The position numbers were made by a program, and so were the translations under genes. From NCBI RefSeq assembly GCF_029868855.1, contig NZ_JARWOV010000174.1:1-46647 (forward strand): a stretch of 46,647 nucleotides of DNA, given 5' to 3'. The stretch comes from Nocardia carnea. Its GTDB lineage: Bacteria; Actinomycetota; Actinomycetes; Mycobacteriales; Mycobacteriaceae. Below the pieces are notes generated by a model. The model was not told where the DNA came from, did no database searches, and saw nothing but the letters and a program-made list of their open reading frames with translations. Below, one piece after another: positions 1-8,979 of the stretch; positions within the stretch are counted from its first letter, which is position 1, and each line of letters opens with the position of its first letter.

Positions 1-849
1 CGCCGAACGCTGGGGCATGGCGCCGGGAGTCGGGCGGGGCGGCATGGAGGCCGGGCTCGGCCGGGGACCGCCGGGACGGGGACCGCCCTGAGCAGCCGCG
101 GGCCGCTGGCCACCGGGGCCGCCCGGCCGGGGAGCGTTCTGACCGGGACGGGGACCGCCCTGGCCCGGACGCGGACCACCCTGAGCGGGACCCGGACGCG
201 GACCACCCTGGCCCGGAGCCGGGCGGGGGCCGGGCTGCGGACGCGGCGACGGACGCTCACGTTCGGGCGCCGAGGAATAGGGGTTGTTGCCGACCCGCGG
301 CGGTTTCGGACCGGGTTTCGGCCCCGGCCGGGCCGGGCTCTGACCGGATGCGGCCGGACGCTGCTGGCCGGCCGGGCGGGCGGCGGGGGTGGCCGGCTTT
401 GCCGCCGGCGCCTGAGCCGCTTCCTGGCTGGGCGCGGGCGCGGGACCCGGCTTCACCGCCGGGCCGGGCCGCGGAGCCGCTGCCGGTTTCGGTCCGCCGT
501 CGACGGCCGGGGCCGGTTTCGTCTCGGCGACCGGTGCGGATTCGGCGGGACCAGGTTTCCCCGAGGGGGCCGGGGTGCGTGGACCGGGCCGCGGCCCGGG
601 AGCCCCGGGTTTGGCACCGGCCGCCGGCCCGGGGCGGGCCGACGACGGTTTGGATCCGTTCGGCCTATCCGATTTCGCCGGCGCGGATTTCGCCGCGAAC
701 GATTCGCGCAGCCGACGCGCGACGGGTGCTTCCACCGTCGACGATGCCGACTTCACGAACTCGCCTTGCTCCTTGAGCTTCGCGAGTAGTTCTTTACTCG
801 TGACACCGAGTTCTTTTGCCAACTCGTGCACGCGGGCCTTGCCTGCCAC
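1..849 (-). CDS. infB: Translation initiation factor IF-2, N-terminal part (cut by window edge)
   Basis: IF-2 is the GTPase that brings initiator tRNA to the 30S subunit and promotes subunit joining. Only the first 283 residues are here; the GTPase and C-terminal domains lie beyond the left edge. The protein opens with [20 protein letters not shown], the typical actinobacterial IF-2 N-terminal helix, followed by a long linker rich in Pro, Gly, Arg and Ala. Near the edge the linker carries repeated GGPRPGQ-like units, visible as imperfect tandem DNA repeats at about 60-240. The GTG start at 849 follows a GAGGAGA ribosome binding site. It is the last visible gene of the rimP-nusA-ylxR-infB series, 108 bases after ylxR, and is probably cotranscribed. 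The start and identity are secure. Confidence 0.95.
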   Translation of the reverse strand, partial: MAGKARVHELAKELGVTSKELLAKLKEQGEFVKSASSTVEAPVARRLRESFAAKSAPAKSDRPNGSKPSSARPGPAAGAKPGAPGPRPGPRTPAPSGKPGPAESAPVAETKPAPAVDGGPKPAAAPRPGPAVKPGPAPAPSQEAAQAPAAKPATPAARPAGQQRPAASGQSPARPGPKPGPKPPRVGNNPYSSAPERERPSPRPQPGPRPAPGQGGPRPGPAQGGPRPGQGGPRPGQNAPRPGGPGGQRPAAAQGGPRPGGPRPSPASMPPRPTPGAMPQRSA

Positions 850-957
850 TGCTCTCCTCACTGAGAGGTCGAGCAGCGCCGCCCGCCTGCTGGCGGGGCC
901 CCGCACGACCTCGGGTTAACTCCGATGGACGTTCATCGTTGGTACTTCACGGTGTGC

Positions 958-1449
958 TCATGAGTGCTCGTGCCTGTTCTCGAGGTGTTGCTCCAGGGCT
1001 GAGATATCCAGATTTCCGGACACTCGTAGTGCTCTGCCGATCGCTCGGCGCCGGACCGCAGTGCGCAGACAAGACGAAAAGGGGTGCAGCCAGGCACCCC
1101 GTCCGGGAAGTCTGCGCTGCGGGTCGGGAACGATCACGACGACATCCGCACCGTTGCCGGTGCCGAGCCCACGTGCCACGATCCGCAGCAGTTCGGCAGC
1201 CGGTTCGCGTTTCCGGCACCCGACACACGTACGTACCGGATATCCCGGGCGCCGGAGCGCCGCGGTGTCACCACGTTCGTGGGCGGGAACCGAAGACTCG
1301 GACCGAACCTGACACCACTCTACCGCTGACCGGTCGGCACTCTCCAACCCCGCCCCCGGCGACGGCGCCGCGGGCGGGTCGGCACAGCTGATCCGCCGGC
1401 CCAATGAACCGGTGGGTGCGGGACGCGCCGGGCGCGGGGTGGCGATCAA
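958..1449 (-). CDS. ylxR: YlxR-family nucleic-acid-binding protein (DUF448)
   Basis: Small protein of the conserved nusA-infB operon. YlxR proteins are thought to bind RNA, and one was reported to modulate RNase P; the role in actinobacteria is unsettled. The diagnostic core begins at about residue 73 with [10 protein letters not shown] and continues to GRGAWLH and a basic helix ([14 protein letters not shown]). The first ~70 residues are low complexity and not conserved. The start is a real question: there is no ATG or GTG in frame between the upstream stop and the core. A TTG at 1449 overlaps the nusA stop (TTGA) and has a GGAGG 10 bases upstream, inside the nusA 3' end, so I choose it. A second TTG at 1404 has no visible ribosome binding site. 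The family is secure, the start less so. Confidence 0.85.
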   Translation of the reverse strand: MIATPRPARPAPTGSLGRRISCADPPAAPSPGAGLESADRSAVEWCQVRSESSVPAHERGDTAALRRPGYPVRTCVGCRKREPAAELLRIVARGLGTGNGADVVVIVPDPQRRLPGRGAWLHPFSSCLRTAVRRRAIGRALRVSGNLDISALEQHLENRHEHS

Positions 1450-2474
1450 CGGCGCTGGGCCTCCGTCCGCACCGAACCACCGGAATCCGGTGCGGCATCA
1501 CTGCGGATATCGATACGCCACCCGGTGAGCCGGGCGGCGAGCCGCGCGTTCTGACCCTCCTTGCCGATGGCCAGCGACAGCTGGAAATCGGGGACGATCA
1601 CCCGCGCCGCGCGGGCATCGGGATCGACAACTGTGACCGAAACCACTTTCGACGGCGACAGCGCGTTGCCCACGAAGGTTGCCGGATCGTCGGCGTAGTC
1701 GATGATGTCGATCTTCTCCCCGGCCAGTTCGCTCATCACATTGCGTACCCGCTGACCCATCGGGCCGATACAGGCCCCCTTGGCGTTGACGCCGGCCACC
1801 GTGGACCGCACCGCGATCTTGGACCGGTGCCCGGCCTCGCGGGCGACCGCCACGATCTCCACCGACCCGTCCGCGATCTCGGGTACCTCGAGGGCGAACA
1901 GGCGCCGGACCAGATTGGGGTGGGTCCGCGAGAGGGTGATCTGCGGACCGCGCGGGCCGCGGGACACGCCGACCACATAGCACTTGATCCGGTCGCCGTG
2001 TTCGTAGCTCTCCCCCGGGACCTGCTCGGCCGACGGGATCAGCCCCTCGGTGCCGTGCAGTTCGCTGCCGATCCGCACCACCACGGTGCCGCGGGCGTTG
2101 GCACGCGCATCGCGCTGCACCACACCACCGACGATATCGCCCTCATGAGTCGAGAATTCGCCGAAGGATTTCTCGTTCTCCGCATCGCGCAACCGCTGCA
2201 GCACCACCTGCCGGGCTGTGGTGGCGGCAATGCGGCCGAAACCCTCGGGGGTGTCGTCCCATTCGGAGATCACCTGACCCTCGGCGTCGAGTTCGGTGGC
2301 CAGCACCCGGACCAGACCGGTGCGCTGATCGATCTCGACCCGGGCGTTGGGCTGATGGCCCTCGGTGTGCTTGTAGGCGGTCAGCAACGCGGACTCGATC
2401 GCGGAGATCACGGTTTCGATCGAGATCCCTTTATCCGCGACGATGGCGCGCAGGGCTTCGATTTCGATATTCAT
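1446..2474 (-). CDS. nusA: Transcription termination/antitermination protein NusA
   Basis: NusA binds RNA polymerase and nascent RNA and controls pausing, termination and antitermination. The 342-residue protein has the expected order: N-terminal polymerase-binding domain (about 1-120, beginning [18 protein letters not shown]), S1 domain (about 130-200, with GTEGLIP and the [12 protein letters not shown] end), then two KH domains (about 200-330) with [13 protein letters not shown] and [19 protein letters not shown]. It lacks the acidic C-terminal repeats of E. coli NusA, as is usual in actinobacteria. Its ATG overlaps the rimP stop by 4 bases (ATGA), and its stop overlaps the ylxR TTG, so the three are translationally coupled. 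I see no defect. Confidence 0.97.
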   Translation of the reverse strand: MNIEIEALRAIVADKGISIETVISAIESALLTAYKHTEGHQPNARVEIDQRTGLVRVLATELDAEGQVISEWDDTPEGFGRIAATTARQVVLQRLRDAENEKSFGEFSTHEGDIVGGVVQRDARANARGTVVVRIGSELHGTEGLIPSAEQVPGESYEHGDRIKCYVVGVSRGPRGPQITLSRTHPNLVRRLFALEVPEIADGSVEIVAVAREAGHRSKIAVRSTVAGVNAKGACIGPMGQRVRNVMSELAGEKIDIIDYADDPATFVGNALSPSKVVSVTVVDPDARAARVIVPDFQLSLAIGKEGQNARLAARLTGWRIDIRSDAAPDSGGSVRTEAQRR

Positions 2475-3094
2475 TCCATGGTCCCTTCGGTCGAATCGGA
2501 CGCGTCGACGGTGGTGGCGGTGTGCTCCGCGGCGTCCGCTCCCGCGGGTGGGCGACCGGAGGCGACACCTCCGGTGAGTTCCAGTTCACGTGCGCTCGGT
2601 GGGGCGAACTCGACCTCCACCACAGCGCGTTCGATATCCCCCAGTGCGACGGTGACCAGGCGCGGCGCGCGCTTACCCCCCAGCACCAGCGCGATGCGGT
2701 CACCGTCGAGGGCACCTGCTCTGGCCTCGAACGACGTCGGCAAACCGGGTTCCGGGGGCGGCACCCCCGGCCGCAGCCGGATCCGCACCTTGCGCCCCCG
2801 CGCCCGGCGCCAGTGCCGGTCGGCGGTGAGCGGGCGGTCCACGCCCGGAGTCGTCACCTCCAGCAGGTATCGGACCGCACCGAATTCGTCGTCCGCTTCG
2901 TCGAGCCGCGCCGAGACTTCGGAGCTGAGTTCGGCGATACTGTCGAGGTCCGCGGTTTCGTCGCTGTCCACGATCACCCGCACCCGGGTCTGTCCCGCCG
3001 CGGTGGAAACCTCGACTCCCTCGAGATCGAATCCTCGACCGGCGACGAGTCCGGCGACGAGCCGGCTCACCCCTTCCTCGGTCGGCATCGGCAT
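2471..3094 (-). CDS. rimP: Ribosome maturation factor RimP
   Basis: RimP helps mature the 30S subunit. The 207-residue protein has the two family domains: an N-terminal alpha/beta domain with [21 protein letters not shown] and a central [15 protein letters not shown] segment, the best RimP marker, followed by the C-terminal Sm-like barrel ([14 protein letters not shown]). A disordered tail of about 40 residues ([16 protein letters not shown] and on) is longer than in most RimP proteins. It is the first gene of the operon. An AGGAG lies about 8 bases before the ATG at 3094. It diverges from the 3347 gene across 252 bases. Confidence 0.95.
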   Translation of the reverse strand: MPMPTEEGVSRLVAGLVAGRGFDLEGVEVSTAAGQTRVRVIVDSDETADLDSIAELSSEVSARLDEADDEFGAVRYLLEVTTPGVDRPLTADRHWRRARGRKVRIRLRPGVPPPEPGLPTSFEARAGALDGDRIALVLGGKRAPRLVTVALGDIERAVVEVEFAPPSARELELTGGVASGRPPAGADAAEHTATTVDASDSTEGTME

Positions 3095-3334
3095 ATGGGC
3101 AGCTCCTGGTTCAGTTGTTACGCGGACGGAATGTTCTGTGCCGGTGACCTAGCGTAACGCGCCGCGAGAAGGTAAAGGACCAGCGGTCGGCGGTAAGTCC
3201 GCCGCCCGGTATCCATCCCCGCTGTCCACACCGCGGCGGCAGGCCGTCCCCACCCAGCGGGCCGGCGGCTGCCGGCCACACGGCCGAGGATGCGGGCGCA
3301 GACGAGTCCATTCGGAGGCCGGGCCCGAATCTGG

Positions 3335-3340
3335 CACGAT
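3335..3340 (+). promoter_or_regulatory. Possible -10 element, leaderless start of the 3347 gene
   Basis: CACGAT lies exactly 6 bases before the GTG at 3347, the spacing seen for leaderless actinobacterial promoters, and no ribosome binding site precedes that GTG. It matches only the A2/T6 core of TANNNT, so this is weaker than the map or chelatase cases. Confidence 0.35.
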
Positions 3341-3346
3341 GGTCCG

Positions 3347-3913
3347 GTGACCGAGCGTGTTACCGACCGGACCGCGGCCGGATTTCCTCGCGGACCTGCG
3401 AATACCAGGGACCTGAGCGCCTCCCGCCGCATCAATCGCCGGGCCGTGCTGCGGGTTGCCGGTGGTGGCACGGTCGGCGTTCTGGTCGTGCCCGCGCTCG
3501 TTTCGTGTGCCGAGGAACCGATCACCGAGCCGGATGTGCTGGTCGCCCAGGAGTTCTCGGCCCGGGCCGACGCGGCCGCCGCGACCGCCGCCATCGCGAT
3601 CGATCCCGCGCGCTCGGCCGCGCTGACCACCATCGCCGCGGAACGCACCGCCCACGCCGATGCCCTGCGCACCGAGATCGACCGGGCCATCGGCGTGTAC
3701 GGCGACGGAACGACACCGGCCGTACAGACCCCGGCCCCGACGACCACGCCGGCGCCCACCACACCGCCGAGTATCGATGCGTTGCGCGACCAGCTCGGCG
3801 CCGCCCAGCGCGCGGCCGCCGACCTGGCGGTCACCCAGTCCGGGTACCGCGCGGGATTGCTGGCCTCGATCAGCGCCGCGTGCGCTGTTCAGGCAGGAGT
3901 TCTGCTGGGATGA
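3347..3913 (+). CDS. Putative Ala-rich lipoprotein (Rv2843-like)
   Basis: Unknown function. The 188-residue product begins with a ~30-residue cytoplasmic stretch, then RRINRRAVLRVAGGG, a hydrophobic run and ALVSC, which reads as a signal peptide with a lipobox and possibly a twin-arginine motif. The mature part is an Ala-rich helical region (about 60-130) and a Pro/Thr hinge with PTTTPAPTT, then another helix. I chose GTG 3347 over the 3290 start because the upstream residues look non-coding and a -10-like element sits 6 bases before it. Its stop overlaps the start of the DUF4439 gene (ATGA). In M. tuberculosis a similar Ala-rich protein sits at this place beside rimP, so this is a conserved two-gene unit. 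Confidence 0.75.
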   Translation: MTERVTDRTAAGFPRGPANTRDLSASRRINRRAVLRVAGGGTVGVLVVPALVSCAEEPITEPDVLVAQEFSARADAAAATAAIAIDPARSAALTTIAAERTAHADALRTEIDRAIGVYGDGTTPAVQTPAPTTTPAPTTPPSIDALRDQLGAAQRAAADLAVTQSGYRAGLLASISAACAVQAGVLLG

Positions 3914-4344
3914 GCGGTACCGAACAGCAGGCGCTGGCCGATGCGCTCGGCGCCGAGTACGCCGCGGTCTACGCCTACGGGATCATCGCCTCCCACGCGG
4001 GCGCCGACCGGAGCCGCACGGTCGCGCAGTACACCGCCGCACACCGGGCCCGCAGGGACGCGACCGCCGATGTCCTGGCGGACCGGCGGGGCACTGTACC
4101 GGCGCCCGAGGCGGCCTACACGATGCCACTCGCGGTCACCGATCCGGATACCGCGGCGCAGCTGGCGATCGTTGTCGAAACCGATACCGCGGTGGCCTGG
4201 CGGGCGGTAGTCGAGCAGGCCGACGCCGAAACCACCCGCCGGATCGCGATCGAGGCCCTCACCGAGAGCGCCGGTCGGCGTGCGGTCTGGCAATCCCTGC
4301 GCGGCACAGACCCGGCCACCACCGCCTTCCCCGGCCGTCCCTGA
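3910..4344 (+). CDS. Ferritin-like DUF4439 protein (Rv2844-like)
   Basis: A 144-residue, mostly helical protein of the DUF4439 ferritin-like family. The pattern ALADALGAEYAAVYAYGIIA, then AAHRARRD and a late helix with AIEALTESAGRR, fits a four-helix bundle. Glu and His positions such as EYAAVYAYG and AQYTAAHRAR resemble ferritin-like metal ligands, but I cannot assign a metal site, and enzyme activity is unknown. There is no signal peptide. The ATG at 3910 overlaps the upstream stop by 4 bases, so it is translated with the lipoprotein-like gene and may work with it. A hairpin follows the stop. Confidence 0.8.
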   Translation: MSGTEQQALADALGAEYAAVYAYGIIASHAGADRSRTVAQYTAAHRARRDATADVLADRRGTVPAPEAAYTMPLAVTDPDTAAQLAIVVETDTAVAWRAVVEQADAETTRRIAIEALTESAGRRAVWQSLRGTDPATTAFPGRP

Positions 4345-4355
4345 GTGACCGAAGC

Positions 4356-4375
4356 ACCGGGCCACAGCGCCCGGT
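4356..4375 (+). terminator. Hairpin after the DUF4439 gene
   Basis: ACCGGGC, a 6-base loop, then GCCCGGT: a perfect 7-bp stem starting 11 bases after the stop at 4344 and lying between convergent genes. There is no T run, as is common in actinobacterial terminators. Confidence 0.5.
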
Positions 4376-4452
4376 CGCCGAGTGGTCGGGTAGAGCCGAG
4401 TAGTCGGGTGGATCGGAGCCGCCCGGCCTGTATCGGTCGACCGCCCACTCGG

Positions 4453-5346
4453 TCAATCCATGCGGCCGGACGGCCGCTCGGCCGGCCGGGCCCGCGGGAA
4501 GACGGTTCCGCCACCACGCCCCCGGGACCACGGGGGATTGCCACGTGGTGGCCTTTCCTGGGGTGTCAGCGAACCCGGGAGACCGCCGGGGAGGCTCGGC
4601 ATATACGGCATCGAGGAGTTGGCCCCGGTGTTCCACGGTGTGGCCCCTGGCACCTGGTTGCGGCCCGGCTCGAGGCCGCTGCCGGGGGGGTCGGGCGTCC
4701 ACGGCGTCTGGCCCGGTGCGGGCGGGGGCGGTCCCGCGTCCGCGGCAGCCGCCCGGCCACCGGTCTGTGCCGGGTCCGCGGCCGGAGCCTCGGCTGCTGG
4801 AAGACCCACCTTTTCCGGAGCTGCCGGCCCGCCGCTCGACCCGGCCTGCGTTGTTGGCTCTGTTCGCTCCGAACCCGGCACACCGGCCGCAGCCGACGCG
4901 GGCGTCTCCGCTTCCCGCTCGAGGGCACTGTCGTCCCCCGTCGGCGCCTTTCCGCCGTCCGGGACTCCGGTCTTTTCCGTACCGGGCGCAGCGGCCTGCC
5001 CGGCATCATCGTCGGATTCCGGCGCCGCGGGCCCATCGGGTCCGATCGGAGGCCGGTCCGACGGATTCCGCTGTGGCTCCGGGGAGCCGTCCGGCACAGT
5101 GCCGATACCGGCGCTGCCGGCGATATGCCCGGGCACGCCCGGAAGCTGCGCCGAGAGTCGGTCGGCGCCGTCGGAATCGGCCTGAACCAACAGCACGACC
5201 GACTCCGCACCACCGGCTGCGGTACGGACATCACGGCGCATCACCTCGCCGGCGGATTCCCCCACCGCGCCGAGCCGGCTGGCCAGCAGCCCGGTGACCG
5301 AATCGACGGTCACGCCGTCGGCACCGTGACCGCCGTCCTCGGTCAT
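4453..5346 (-). CDS. Hypothetical Pro-rich, low-complexity protein
   Basis: I do not recognise this gene. The 297-residue product starts MTEDGGHGADGVTVDSVTGL at an ATG preceded by a good GGAGGG ribosome binding site, so translation is likely. The first ~75 residues look foldable, with alternating hydrophobic residues (ESVVLLVQADSDGADRL). From about 80 on it is a disordered linker rich in Pro, Ala, Gly, Asp and Glu, and it ends in a basic Pro/Arg-rich tail. There is no signal peptide or membrane segment. It lies 175 bases downstream of the membrane protein on the same strand and may be cotranscribed. A surface- or envelope-associated scaffold is possible but is a guess. Confidence 0.6.
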   Translation of the reverse strand: MTEDGGHGADGVTVDSVTGLLASRLGAVGESAGEVMRRDVRTAAGGAESVVLLVQADSDGADRLSAQLPGVPGHIAGSAGIGTVPDGSPEPQRNPSDRPPIGPDGPAAPESDDDAGQAAAPGTEKTGVPDGGKAPTGDDSALEREAETPASAAAGVPGSERTEPTTQAGSSGGPAAPEKVGLPAAEAPAADPAQTGGRAAAADAGPPPPAPGQTPWTPDPPGSGLEPGRNQVPGATPWNTGANSSMPYMPSLPGGLPGSLTPQERPPRGNPPWSRGRGGGTVFPRARPAERPSGRMD

Positions 5347-5521
5347 CGGTTTCCCTCCAGAGTCCGTCCTGGCGGGCCTCCGCAAGCCGATACCAGTGTG
5401 TCGCCGATCGCGACCCGGCCGGTGGCGCCGTCCGGCCCGCCGCAGGTGCCCGGACGCCAAACACCACCGTGGCACGCCACCGGTGGCGCGGACCGTACTG
5501 GTATTGCCGCAGCTGGGAACA

Positions 5522-7414
5522 TCATGGGTAAGACGCCACCCCGACCGGCCCGGTACCGAGGCAGAGCACCAGGTCCGGGTTCCGGCTCTGTACGAGCAGC
5601 GCCGACCCTTGTCCGACGATGCGCGCGTACACGGTATGCATTCCCGCCCGCACCGGGACTTCGACCTTCTTCCCGGATTCGAAACCAACCGCGATCGTTG
5701 CGTCCCGGTCGGCGAAGTAGTTGAGCTGTGCGGTCCATTCGTGGGCGATCATAGGGCCGTCCAGCGGCACCCGGACGGGCATACGGCCGTCGACGCGGTG
5801 ACCGCAACCAGGCACGGGACCAGGGATTACAGCACGATTCCACCAGACCCGCGCGTCGGCGAACTCGCCGGTGTCGGTGAGCATGCGCAGGCGTTCGGTG
5901 GCGTCGGCGAAGGCACCGGGCGGGGCGATCGGCGAGAGTACCCGGCTCGCCTCGTTCTGCGGATGGGCGGTCGGGTTGAGCACATTCCAAGGGACCTCCT
6001 GCTCCAGCAGCGGTATCCCGTCCCAGTGGGCGAATTCCGATTTCACGTTCGTCACATAGGTTTTCGTCGGCCCCTCCGACCAGCTGCGAGTGAACGTGTA
6101 GGTCGACCACAGGCTGCTCACGGCGAACAGGACGACCAGCGCCGTCGCGGGAATCGGCCCACGCCACCGGGCGCTGCGCCGGTCGGTCTGCGCCGCGACG
6201 GTTCGTTGCGGGGGGCGGGCGAAGGCCCGCAGCAGCAGGGCGCCCGCGATCGTGAGCACCAGCGCGGCGTCGGCCAGGTAGCGCAGCGACATCATGAGTT
6301 CGTCGACGGTGTTGGGTCCGGCGCGCATGAGTACGACCGGTATCTGCACCGCGGGGAGGTACACCACTGCCGCCACCCAGACCGGCCGGACCACCGGCCG
6401 GGCCCGGCTCGTCGCGATCACCGCTACCGCCAGTAGCCCCCACGCCGCCCAGACCGCCCAACCGGGCGCCACCGCCCAGGGCGCGGACGGTATCCAGCGT
6501 TCCCAGCCCCACGGACCGCCGAGCAGGGCTGTCACCACCCCGGCCCATGCCGCCCGGGGCAGCATCTGCGCCATCTCGGCGGACCCGGCGTCACCGGCCG
6601 ATATCCCGACCGCCGCGAAGTAGACCAGCCCCCAGATCAGCAGCACCGTCGCGGAACAGGCCCACAGGACCCCTCCCCGGCGCAGCACCGCACGGAAGGC
6701 GAAACCCCGGCCGTCGACATACCGGCGCAGGACCACCACGGCGAAGGCGACGAACGGAACCACAACCGCCTTCTCGAAGAACAGCAGCGCCACGGCCGCC
6801 ACCACCACACCGGAGATCGCGTACCGGCGGCGGCCGGTGCGGTCCAACAGGACCGCGTCGGCGGCGACCCAGGCGAGCGCGAACTGCAGCGGCAGGGCGT
6901 TGAGCGCGGCGGACCACCAGGTGAACGCGGGCAGGGTGAGCGGGCCGAAGAGGTAGAAGGCCAGGGGTATCAGCAGCACGGGGCGGCGGCCGAGCAATAC
7001 CAGCAGCAGCCGCAGCACGGCGCCCGCGGCGGCCACCTGCAACAGCAGCGACACCGCGGCCGCGGCCGTCCAGTTCAACGGTGCCAGCGCGGTCACCAGC
7101 CACGAAACGCCGAATGCCAGCGGCATGAAATGGCCGTCGTGGTCGTGCAGCAGGAGTTCGGCCGACCACAGCGGATAGGTGCCGGCCCGGCCGGTGAGGA
7201 TGAGGTCGTCCCAGTAGAAATAGCTGTTCGCGAGGACCCAGGTACGGACGACGAGTTGCAGCGCGATCAGGCAGAAAGCCGCCCCGAGCACCACACGCCC
7301 GGGCGATGCTGTCCACCGGCGCAGCCCGGCCCGCATCCGGTCGAATCGCACGGACGGCGGGTCCGCACCCGGGGCGGGGGGTCGCTGCGGTACGACGGCC
7401 GGAGCGCTTCCCAT
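5522..7414 (-). CDS. Multi-pass membrane protein, glycosyltransferase-C-like
   Basis: The 630-residue protein has a short cytoplasmic N-terminus and then about ten or more hydrophobic segments between residues 40 and 440 (for example VVLGAAFCLIALQLVV, AISGVVVAAVALLFF, TALVVLFAVSSLWSTYTF). A soluble C-terminal domain of about 190 residues follows and is probably extracytoplasmic. An early acidic motif after the first segment (YFYWDDLILTG) recalls the loop-1 acidic motif of GT-C glycosyltransferases that use lipid-linked sugars. That suggests an envelope-glycan role, but donor and acceptor cannot be read from the sequence. It lies alone between the Pro-rich protein and a small acidic protein, all on the minus strand. 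Confidence 0.65.
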   Translation of the reverse strand: MGSAPAVVPQRPPAPGADPPSVRFDRMRAGLRRWTASPGRVVLGAAFCLIALQLVVRTWVLANSYFYWDDLILTGRAGTYPLWSAELLLHDHDGHFMPLAFGVSWLVTALAPLNWTAAAAVSLLLQVAAAGAVLRLLLVLLGRRPVLLIPLAFYLFGPLTLPAFTWWSAALNALPLQFALAWVAADAVLLDRTGRRRYAISGVVVAAVALLFFEKAVVVPFVAFAVVVLRRYVDGRGFAFRAVLRRGGVLWACSATVLLIWGLVYFAAVGISAGDAGSAEMAQMLPRAAWAGVVTALLGGPWGWERWIPSAPWAVAPGWAVWAAWGLLAVAVIATSRARPVVRPVWVAAVVYLPAVQIPVVLMRAGPNTVDELMMSLRYLADAALVLTIAGALLLRAFARPPQRTVAAQTDRRSARWRGPIPATALVVLFAVSSLWSTYTFTRSWSEGPTKTYVTNVKSEFAHWDGIPLLEQEVPWNVLNPTAHPQNEASRVLSPIAPPGAFADATERLRMLTDTGEFADARVWWNRAVIPGPVPGCGHRVDGRMPVRVPLDGPMIAHEWTAQLNYFADRDATIAVGFESGKKVEVPVRAGMHTVYARIVGQGSALLVQSRNPDLVLCLGTGPVGVASYP

Positions 7415-7464
7415 GGCCCCCCACCCTACAAGCGACCGGGCCCGTGGGCGGGCCGGTCCGCGGG

Positions 7465-7668
7465 CTACCGTTCGGTGCCCGTGTCCTCGGCGGTTTCCAC
7501 CCCGAGCTCTTCCACGTCGATATCGTATTCACTCAGGTCGACGGCATCGGTGCGTTCGTCCCCGATATCGAGCAACTGTGCGACGGCGTCGGAATCACCG
7601 TGCGCGGCGCGCTCCCGCAGTTCGGACAGGTTCGGCTCACGCGGGCCGGACCGGTCGGGCTCATACAT
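7465..7668 (-). CDS. Small acidic hypothetical protein (67 aa)
   Basis: A short ORF with good coding signs: ATG at 7668, an AGGAAGG ribosome binding site about 9 bases upstream, and high G/C at third positions. The product is strongly acidic (EPNLSELRERAAHGDSDAVA, later DLSEYDIDVEELGVETAEDT), with one predicted helix that recalls a Sel1/TPR-type helix (ELRERAAHGDSDAVAQLLDI). It has no membrane segment or Cys. It ends 50 bases before the start of the membrane protein on the same strand and may be its first cotranscribed partner. Function unknown. Confidence 0.65.
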   Translation of the reverse strand: MYEPDRSGPREPNLSELRERAAHGDSDAVAQLLDIGDERTDAVDLSEYDIDVEELGVETAEDTGTER

Positions 7669-7779
7669 TCAGCGCAACCTTCCTGGTGTCGGCGACGAGC
7701 CACCGGCTCGCCCGCTCAGGTTTCCGAGCTTAGGCGCGTCGACGGAGCGCCGCCGAATCCGCCGGCCGGGCGCAGCACG

Positions 7780-8856
7780 TCAGGCGGGCGCCGTGAGTCC
7801 GGGTCCGGTGTACATCGGCAGGTCAGCGGTGGTCCGGATACCCGGTTCGGCCGCCACGACGGCAGGTATGGCATTGACCACCCGGCCGACGCCGGCCAGG
7901 ATCGCGGCATAGTTGTGATCACCCCGGCGGCTCGACGGACTGATGTCCACGGCGTACGACGGCTCCCCGGTGATCTCCACCCGGTACGACCCCCCGGTCT
8001 GCGCCGGCCGGGCCCAGTCGGGGCACAGGTCGTCGCGCAGGCGGGTGATGTGTTCCACGACGATCGCCGGGCGCCCGGAGACCCAGCCGGTGATCTCGAA
8101 CCGCAGCGCTGCCTGACTCCCTTCCGGCACCTCCCCCACTGCGATCCGGAAGTTCTCGGGTGCGGGTTCGCGTTCATAGGTTTCGGTGATCTCGTCGATC
8201 CGGACGCCGAGTCCGGCGGCCAGGGCACGCATCGCCGCGCCCCAGGCGATACCGAGCACACCGGGCTGCAGCAGCATGGGGGTCTCGTCGAGTGGTTTGC
8301 CGAAGCCCATCACATCGAACATGACGGTGGACCCGTCGTAGGTGGCGTAGTCCGCGATCTCCAGGCAGCGCACCTGTTCCACCCGCTGACAGGTGGAGGC
8401 CAGCGCGAAGGGAACGAGATCGTTGACGAAACCCGGGTCCACGCCGTTGACGAAGACACTGGCGCCGCCTGCGGCCGCCGCCGACTCGACCGCCGCGAAG
8501 AGCTTGTCCGGCAGCGTTCCCCACGGATACATGAGCAGGCCGGGCGCCGTCCCGACCACGTTCACACCGGCCGACAGGATCCGGGCGATATCCCCCATCG
8601 CCTCGACCAGCCGGGTATCGCCCATCGCGCAGTACACCGCGCAGTCCGGGCGGGTGGCCAGCAGTTCGCCGATATCGCCGACGGCCGCGATACCGGTGAC
8701 GATGTCCAGGCCGGCCAGTTCGCCGGCATCCCTGCCGATTTTCCCCGGAGTCGACACCCCCACACCGACGAGATCGAATCGCGGATCGGTGATGAGTTGC
8801 GTCAGGGCGATCCGGCCGGCGTTACCGGTGCCGACGAGGACGACGCGAAGGGCCAT
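7780..8856 (-). CDS. NAD(P)-dependent dihydrodipicolinate-reductase-like oxidoreductase
   Basis: A 358-residue enzyme with an N-terminal Rossmann fold (MALRVVLVGTGNAGRIALTQL) and a catalytic-domain pattern like the DapB N-terminus / 2,4-diaminopentanoate dehydrogenase family (VNGVDPGFVNDLVPF). In mycobacteria and nocardiae many such proteins are linked to lipid or steroid gene sets rather than lysine synthesis, and it is much longer than true DapB. The ATG at 8856 has GTAGGAG 7 bases upstream. It diverges from an SDR gene across 123 bases that hold an exact KstR-type operator, so a role in sterol side-chain or ring catabolism is a reasonable inference. The substrate is unknown. Confidence 0.75.
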   Translation of the reverse strand: MALRVVLVGTGNAGRIALTQLITDPRFDLVGVGVSTPGKIGRDAGELAGLDIVTGIAAVGDIGELLATRPDCAVYCAMGDTRLVEAMGDIARILSAGVNVVGTAPGLLMYPWGTLPDKLFAAVESAAAAGGASVFVNGVDPGFVNDLVPFALASTCQRVEQVRCLEIADYATYDGSTVMFDVMGFGKPLDETPMLLQPGVLGIAWGAAMRALAAGLGVRIDEITETYEREPAPENFRIAVGEVPEGSQAALRFEITGWVSGRPAIVVEHITRLRDDLCPDWARPAQTGGSYRVEITGEPSYAVDISPSSRRGDHNYAAILAGVGRVVNAIPAVVAAEPGIRTTADLPMYTGPGLTAPA

Positions 8857-8943
8857 GGATTCTCCTACCTACGAGCGGCGCAGCGGCGAAAACGTGGTTC
8901 CACCGCGGGCTTCCAGCCCTGGGCACCCTACCGGAACAGTGTC

Positions 8944-8957
8944 TAGAACAGGTTCCA
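8944..8957. promoter_or_regulatory. KstR-type operator (TNNAACNNGTTNNA)
   Basis: TAGAACAGGTTCCA matches every fixed base of the published KstR motif TNNAACNNGTTNNA (regulator of cholesterol catabolism in mycobacteria and rhodococci). It lies between the divergent 7780 oxidoreductase and 8980 SDR genes, 22 bases before the SDR start, where binding would cover a promoter. The match is seen directly; control by a KstR protein is inferred. Confidence 0.7.
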
Positions 8958-8979
8958 GTTTCATGATACCGTCACCGCC

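Noticed and set aside
60..240. Tandem DNA repeats near the left edge
   Set aside because: They are the GGPRPGQ-type repeats inside the infB linker, not a mobile or CRISPR repeat.
1404..3152. Long plus-strand open frame over nusA and rimP
   Set aside because: It is an antisense shadow of two secure genes; its product has no family pattern and is biased to His/Gly/Arg as expected from reversed GC-rich codons.
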